From NCBI GenBank assembly GCA_947650285.1, contig CANTFL010001456.1, positions 124,001 through 188,000 of the forward strand: a DNA stretch of 64,000 bases, given 5' to 3'. The notes below the pieces were generated by a model that saw only the letters and a program-made list of their open reading frames with translations, was not told where the DNA came from and ran no database searches. The stretch is from Hyaloperonospora brassicae. Its lineage: Eukaryota; Oomycota; Peronosporomycetes; Peronosporales; Peronosporaceae. Shown here in pieces: positions 59,401 to 64,000 of this stretch. The stretch's first letter is position 1, and each line of letters opens with the position of its first letter. The position numbers and the translations under genes are program-made.

Positions 59401-59497
59401 CAACAACTGACTGAGCGGACGAGATAAGCGTAGATGACGGCGGAGGATCAGGTCCAAGTCGCACCTCGTGGGTCGTCGACGGTGAGTCGTCGACAGA
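56402..59497 (-). pseudogene. Antisense coiled-coil protein gene of element 3, decayed
   Basis: It is on the strand opposite to gag-pol, between the chromodomain and the 3' LTR. Reading down from 59497: after a TTTTAG that would fit a splice acceptor, SVDDSPSTTHEVRLGPDPPP, then an acidic Ser/Asp stretch. A coiled coil of about 135 residues follows (59090-58674; MTADLVPVVDHFEDI to LSIVIAERDRLIK), then shorter pieces (58670-58165). A Ser/Lys/Arg-rich segment with SKRSAASPKKVKDPK (57659-57276) and a C-terminal part (57015-56402) complete the order. It matches the antisense remnants of elements 1 and 4 in strand, order and composition. It has many stops and frame changes. The function is unknown. 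Confidence 0.65.
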
Positions 59498-59690
59498 CTA
59501 AAAGATGCAACAGAGAACATACCACCGAGTAGAGCACAGGTTAACAGCCGCCACGGGAAGGAAGGAGCAAAGCGGCTTGGCTGATCATACCATGGTACAA
59601 GGGGACCGGTTCATAATGCCTAACAGAAGTGGCGAAGAAGAGAATGGTCGAGACAATCGCGCGTTAGGTTCGTATCGCGACTGGGTCAGT

Positions 59691-60703
59691 TGTGGTGTAG
59701 AGAATTTCAGCCCCGGGATATTAGTTCGGCGACTTGAGGGTCGACGACTCAAGTTGTCGGAAAATCGAGCGACAGAGGCACGGTCAGCAAATCGAGTATC
59801 GGTGACTTAAGTACCGACGAATTAAGAGTCGGCGAGTTACTTGTCGGCGACTAAAGTGTCGGTGACTCGGGTGTCGGCGACTAAATTGTCGGCGACTCAA
59901 GGGTAGAGCAGAATGCGAGAAGATCGAACGCCATATTCGTCACTTTGTTTGTATAAAAACTAGGGAAGGACAGAGAGCCATTCAAACTGGCTCTGCGAGA
60001 AAGCAAAAGAAATAAAACAATACAGTGCAGAATTTTCTAAGTCCAAGACACGCGTACACTTAAGGTAATTCCCTGCGTGGGCTAGATTATGCCTACCGTC
60101 CAACGTCGAGAGGCATAGTTTGTAGAGGTATAGACTGAAAGCCCCATAAGTTAAGGAATGCCTGGGTTGGGCAGCGCTCGCTACTAGCAAAAGAAATAGT
60201 CTCGTCGTCGACGAGGCGGTAAAGATCAGTAACGGGAACCGTTGTGAGTATCATCGTCGACGAGCCGGAGAGACTCGATAGAAGGCCCTGTTTTCGAACG
60301 ACTCTTCTGAGTGACGAGCCGGAGAGCCTCGGGATAAGGCTTCGTTTTCGAACGACTTGTCTGAGTGACGAGCCGGTAGGCATCAGCCGAGGGCACCGTA
60401 ATGCTTCTAGTCGGGCGTATACTGCGCCCTGTGACCTGTAAAAGCGCGTAAGCGTCGGCTTCCATCCTTTGGTGTGAAGTCACAGGGAGTGAAAGGGTTA
60501 CAAGATGCTGAGCTCAGGCAGACTTCCGGAATAATTGGTTGTAAGGAATCAGTTAGGCGATAGCCGCAACTGAATCCCGAAGGGGTAAACCGCGCGGGGG
60601 ACTTACCCTCACGTACCAGCCCTTGCGCCGAATGATCTCGGTGATTGTTGTGTTTGTGCGTTGAGGCTGTTGCATGCCAGATTTGACTAACTACTATACC
60701 ACA
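59691..60703 (+). repeat. 3' LTR of element 3
   Basis: 1013 bases, TGTGGTGTAG...ACCACA. It pairs with 46267-47278. It has the same minisatellite, TATA-like box (59951), initiator (59978) and two 54-base units as the 5' LTR. The internal base run before it reads GACTGGGTCAG, the likely degraded polypurine tract. Confidence 0.9.
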
Positions 60704-62458
60704 AAGTTAAACAACATTTCTGATTCTTAATACATATATTCATTTCTTTCAAACTACGTTTGCATCTCATTTGTAAAATATACGAGCCACATGCTCGATA
60801 GAATAAGCAACGTAGGTCATCTTTATTATGTAAATTATCAGCGCTGGTAGTCCATTACACGATAAATAGGTAACTCGTTTATATGCAGCGCACGTCTGAC
60901 CGATTTTATATACCATACGCTACATTCCAATACGCATATAATTGACATTCGTACTTTTGATTGTACACTTTCATACTAAATGTGACGCGAAAAACATTCC
61001 GAGTCGCTCGTAGGATCGATATAAATATATGCTCGCAGTCCATGAATATAAATCGGTCATGCCTATATATTTGATACTCGCGAGCTGCAAAAATAAGGTC
61101 AATATAAAGTAATGTTTGCGGTATTATTATTTTGCGTAATATTCGTAAAAAAAGTTGATTTCACGGGTATTGATGGCATTCGGGTGCTATTTCACCACAA
61201 TATTGTTCTAATTAGGGTATAGGGGCATCAGGTGACAAAATAAATTGCTTCGAGTGTCTACATATGGTCAGTTTTATTTAAGTGTCATTTCGTTGAACGG
61301 GACGCCAATTGCGCAAATTTTCAAATTCTTGCATTAGGCGATCCTTTTCATGGATATTGACCAGCTTCTATTGTACATTAGGCACACACAATATTTCGAT
61401 CGATTGTCATTTATTTACTTGGCAACTCAGCGCCAAGATTTTAAAACGAAATGACAAATATACAATTTTTACAGTAATCGAAGGGGTGTATTAAAGATTT
61501 TATTTTAGCTTTTTTTAGCGTGCCCTTCTAATTATATCAGGACCTCGATTAAAAAAATCAAAATACTAGAGTTAAGGCTTGCTTACTATAATGGACAATT
61601 TGTACAAATCGCACATAGCTACCTTGCAGACCCATATTTATTTATTGCATTATACAGTGCTTTGTTCAAACAATATCGCCAAACCTCTTCTAATTTATTA
61701 TTTAAATTGCAAATTACCATTCAGATATTGATGACTGATACAGAAGCAAGCAGCAAGGAAAATGATCAGCACCTAGATAGCTCTATATTATCAGGAACAG
61801 TGCAAATAAGTTGGTACTCATACAAAATAATTAGTTTATATTTACAATTAAGTGTCGTTTTAAAATATCAAGTTTTAAAATAGCGTCATATGTCGTTGTT
61901 AAAATACCTGACAACCTGTTTCTAGCGCATAATTTTTAATCCTCACCTTTATAGACCCAAATAAATGGGTCTGCACACCTTCTTTAATTTTCTTATTTTC
62001 AATCTTCATAATTTATAAAACTTTTGGAAACTATTGCTGCAAGACCATTATGGTATAGTATTGCTCCTTGCGCTTATCGACTTTACACCCAACTATGGTT
62101 ATGATGACGTCAATGACTACATAATAATTGCTTTACAATATAAGCTGGTTTGACATCCGAAATGTACGAGAATGCAATTTTTATTAATAATGTTAATACA
62201 TACAGCCTAGATATAATATTCCTTGCTTAAATTAGGATGGTAACTTCCTTAGGTTTTCTTGGTCTTAACACAACATTTAGTTGCTTAAAACTTATCAAAA
62301 AGAACATAATTAGCGATAGGTACTTCATGAAAGTGAGCGTTGTTAAAATAACTTATATAAATCGGTCAATTGATTTACTCGAGTTGGCATATATTGAGTA
62401 CATTTACTGGAAATTATTGATCCTTTAATGTTCAAATATACTGGCAATTACAGTCATC
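60704..62458. other. AT-rich intergenic DNA, no gene recognised
   Basis: Short frames at 61309-61494, 61662-61883 and 62237-62428 are what AT-rich random DNA gives and carry no motif I recognise. I see no tRNA or repeat structure. Confidence 0.5.
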
Positions 62459-63109
62459 TTGTGGCCCTGACTCTCCACTGGCACCCAGACAAGTGACTAC
62501 CCGAGGGGTTCTCTGTTTCAGGGCTTTGATTCGTCCTCAACCTGTTAACCTGATGGAAGGGCAGGATCCACTCTCCTCGAAGAATTCGCGTTGATGATAA
62601 ACTTGACGGTTTTTGTGAAGGTGTTGAAGGCTCACGCGTGGATTACTACAATCCAATACAGATCACTTTCAGTTCTTCGACATGAGCTACCTAGATTTTA
62701 ACGAGATAGCCTTATCTAATATGAATTTCTCGATCGGCCTGACCTTCTGATTACTAGAGCCGTCTCTCGATCTTCATCACCCTAAATTTCTGCTGCATCG
62801 TATCTCAATTGTCTTTTGATGTTGTAAGAGTCTTGTACGCTCTTGCCATTCACTACAGGTGCGACACTTGTACAAACGGGAGATGCAACTCTTGAATTCG
62901 TCTATAGTGCAAAGATCCAACTTAGGAAGAGTCGACGCGTGTATTTTGAAGTAAAGTGAACTCTGTTTAATGTCAGCCTACCAATCTGCTAAATTTAAGA
63001 TTTTTCCTATCCATATAAAAAGCATACGCCACGCTTCGTTCATTGACTTTTAGTTCTTCTACATCGTAGGCCCCTTTATTATTCCTCTATATCTGACCGG
63101 GTAAGAATC

Positions 63110-63250
63110 AGATCTTTAATCGGATCTTCTCTCGAATCGGATCCCCTATCGGATTAGCACTCCTCTTCGATCTTATCCCTTCTCAAATCGGATGCCGTCC
63201 AGGATCTGATTCCCTCTCGGATCAGATCCACTCTCATATCGGATCATATT
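63110..63250. repeat. Degenerate ATCGGATC-rich tandem repeat
   Basis: Repeated short units of the form CTCTCGAATCGGATCC, within the LTR-like region of the fourth element. It is another case of GATC-rich repeats in a family A-type LTR. Confidence 0.6.
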
Positions 63251-63620
63251 GTCTTGATCCGCCTATTTCGACCTCGCACCTAGTCCGGGTACGACAGTAG
63301 ATATTCTTCAATTCATTCCTCACATCATTATTCGACAGCTTCTTTACAACTGTCTTCTATACCTTCGGCTGGCGGGAAGTGTCAGTATAGCTGTACATCC
63401 AATCCGTGGTCTCTTAATCTCTGCGATTATTTCACCTACTCGGTCTTTCACACAGGTTTCTGTAACTTAGCCGTTCGTATTGACCGTGGTGACTCCATTC
63501 GTCACGCCAGCTCAACGACCTCACCCGTCATTCGACACCTCGAGATCAACAAATACTGATCTGACTGGTATCGCACGGGCTGATCCGTACATCTTCTATC
63601 CCAGTTCTTGATTCAGCTCA

Positions 63621-64000
63621 CTTGTACCACCTAGTCGTTTGGAGCTGAATGATCTGCTGACCTCGCTCTACGACGAAGATGACGCCCAGCAAGCGATGAT
63701 GGATTAGTATCGATCTCTGAAGAAATGTATGCAATATCAACAGACGCGCAAGGATAAGATGGAGAAGAAATTACAGGATTTGTACGCGTCCGCTGCTGCA
63801 CATGTTCAATTTGTGCAGGACAATTATAACTGCTTGCGTCGGGACCATGCCGAGATATTTCAGCGATCTTCGGGGTTTCAGCAGGATTTAAGTGATTGCA
63901 TGAATAAATCGGAAGACACCAAGTGCCTTAAGTCCGCACTCTTCAAGCATAAATCGAGCTCCACACAGTTCAAGACAAGTTGGAGTGGACTATGGCTTCG
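63621..64000 (+). pseudogene. Antisense coiled-coil protein of the fourth element, partial
   Basis: A frame of about 126 codons that runs off the window, with one TAG (63705-63707) and a likely frameshift near 63947. The translation is strongly coiled-coil: ELNDLLTSLYDEDDAQQAMM, KKCMQYQQTRKDKMEKKLQD, AHVQFVQDNYNCLRRDHAEI, FQQDLSDCMNKSEDTK. It resembles the coiled coil of element 1 (RYDLMKGRYVNAMHSLSDCK) in spacing and residues. It is the best kept copy of this region in the window. Confidence 0.7.

Larger units (their letters stand above)
46267..60703 (+). mobile_element. Ty3/Gypsy element 3 (family B), ambisense, with paired LTRs
   Basis: It has LTRs at 46267-47278 and 59691-60703 in direct orientation, each TGTGGTGTAG...CACA. 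A primer site is at 47281-47299. The plus strand carries gag, protease, RT, RNase H, second RNase H, integrase and chromodomain (47307-56230). The minus strand carries a separate coding remnant (59497 down to 56402) between pol and the 3' LTR. The right flank starts AAGT; the left 4 bases are CAGT but belong to another element fragment, so a true TSD cannot be claimed. Internal length is about 12.4 kb, including a 470-base AT-rich insert. Stops occur in all domains. Confidence 0.9.
62459..64000 (-). mobile_element. Left edge of a fourth Ty3/Gypsy element (family A-related), cut by window end
   Basis: At 62459 TTGTGGCCCTGACTCTCCAC begins an LTR-like stretch that resembles the solo LTR at 14160 (ACTCTCCACTGGC.CCC block at 14200 and 62469). 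It contains degenerate ATCGGATC-rich repeats (63110-63250). It is followed on the plus strand by a coiled-coil coding remnant (63621-64000), in the same position and orientation as the antisense gene of element 1. The LTR end could not be fixed; no ACCACA was found before the coding remnant. Confidence 0.6.

Noticed and set aside
46263..60707. CAGT/AAGT as the target duplication of element 3
   Set aside because: The left flank is internal sequence of another copy, not host DNA, so the partial match cannot be a target duplication.

Overview
The window looks like nuclear DNA of an oomycete, most likely of the Peronosporales (Phytophthora or downy mildew group). The basis is a gene-sparse stretch with two compact host genes, very short inferred introns, a phosphatidylinositol phosphate kinase with hydrophobic upstream exons (compare the oomycete GPCR-PIPK family), a PH/EF-hand/pyrophosphatase fusion, and Mutator-like, mariner-like and Ty3/Gypsy transposons of the kind that fill oomycete genomes. 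No species can be named from the sequence alone.

Layout. 1-5.4 kb: no gene recognised; one 117-bp direct repeat. 5.46-9.65 kb: the only clear host genes, both on the minus strand, a PIP kinase (5460 to about 7905) lying 75 bases downstream of a PH + EF-hand + soluble inorganic pyrophosphatase gene (7981-9654). 10-12.3 kb: AT-rich noncoding DNA. 12.36-29.46 kb: remains of a Mutator-like element (MULE) bounded by inverted TIRs. It contains a solo LTR (14160-15322, TSD ATTG), a 9.9-kb Ty3/Gypsy element 1 (15808-25755, TSD ATGT) and another solo LTR (26140-27884, TSD TAAG/AAAG). 29.5-31.2 kb: AT-rich DNA with a CAA/CAG-rich tract. 31.18-45.79 kb: Ty3/Gypsy element 2, minus strand, with a solo LTR of its own family inside its RT (37311 to about 38330) and a mariner element inserted at a TA in its 5' LTR (42745-44701). 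45.79-46.27 kb: a fragment of the 3' internal end of a further copy. 46.27-60.70 kb: Ty3/Gypsy element 3, plus strand, with two LTRs about 97% alike and a 470-bp AT-rich insert that carries a mitochondrial rpl16-like fragment. 60.7-62.46 kb: AT-rich DNA. 62.46 kb to the end: the left edge of a fourth element.

The most interesting signal is that these Ty3/Gypsy elements share an ambisense layout. Gag, protease, reverse transcriptase, RNase H, integrase and a chromodomain-like tail are on one strand. Between the pol end and the 3' LTR there is about 2-3 kb of coding-like sequence on the opposite strand, reading inward from the 3' LTR. It is recognisable in all four elements. Where best kept it encodes a Pro/Ser-rich start, a long coiled coil, a Ser/Lys-rich segment with a nuclear-localisation-like cluster, and a C-terminal part with an ALYAxxPW-type motif. 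All copies here are broken by stops and frameshifts, so none looks autonomous. Antisense extra ORFs are known in some plant Ty3/Gypsy lineages; I know of no described function for this one.
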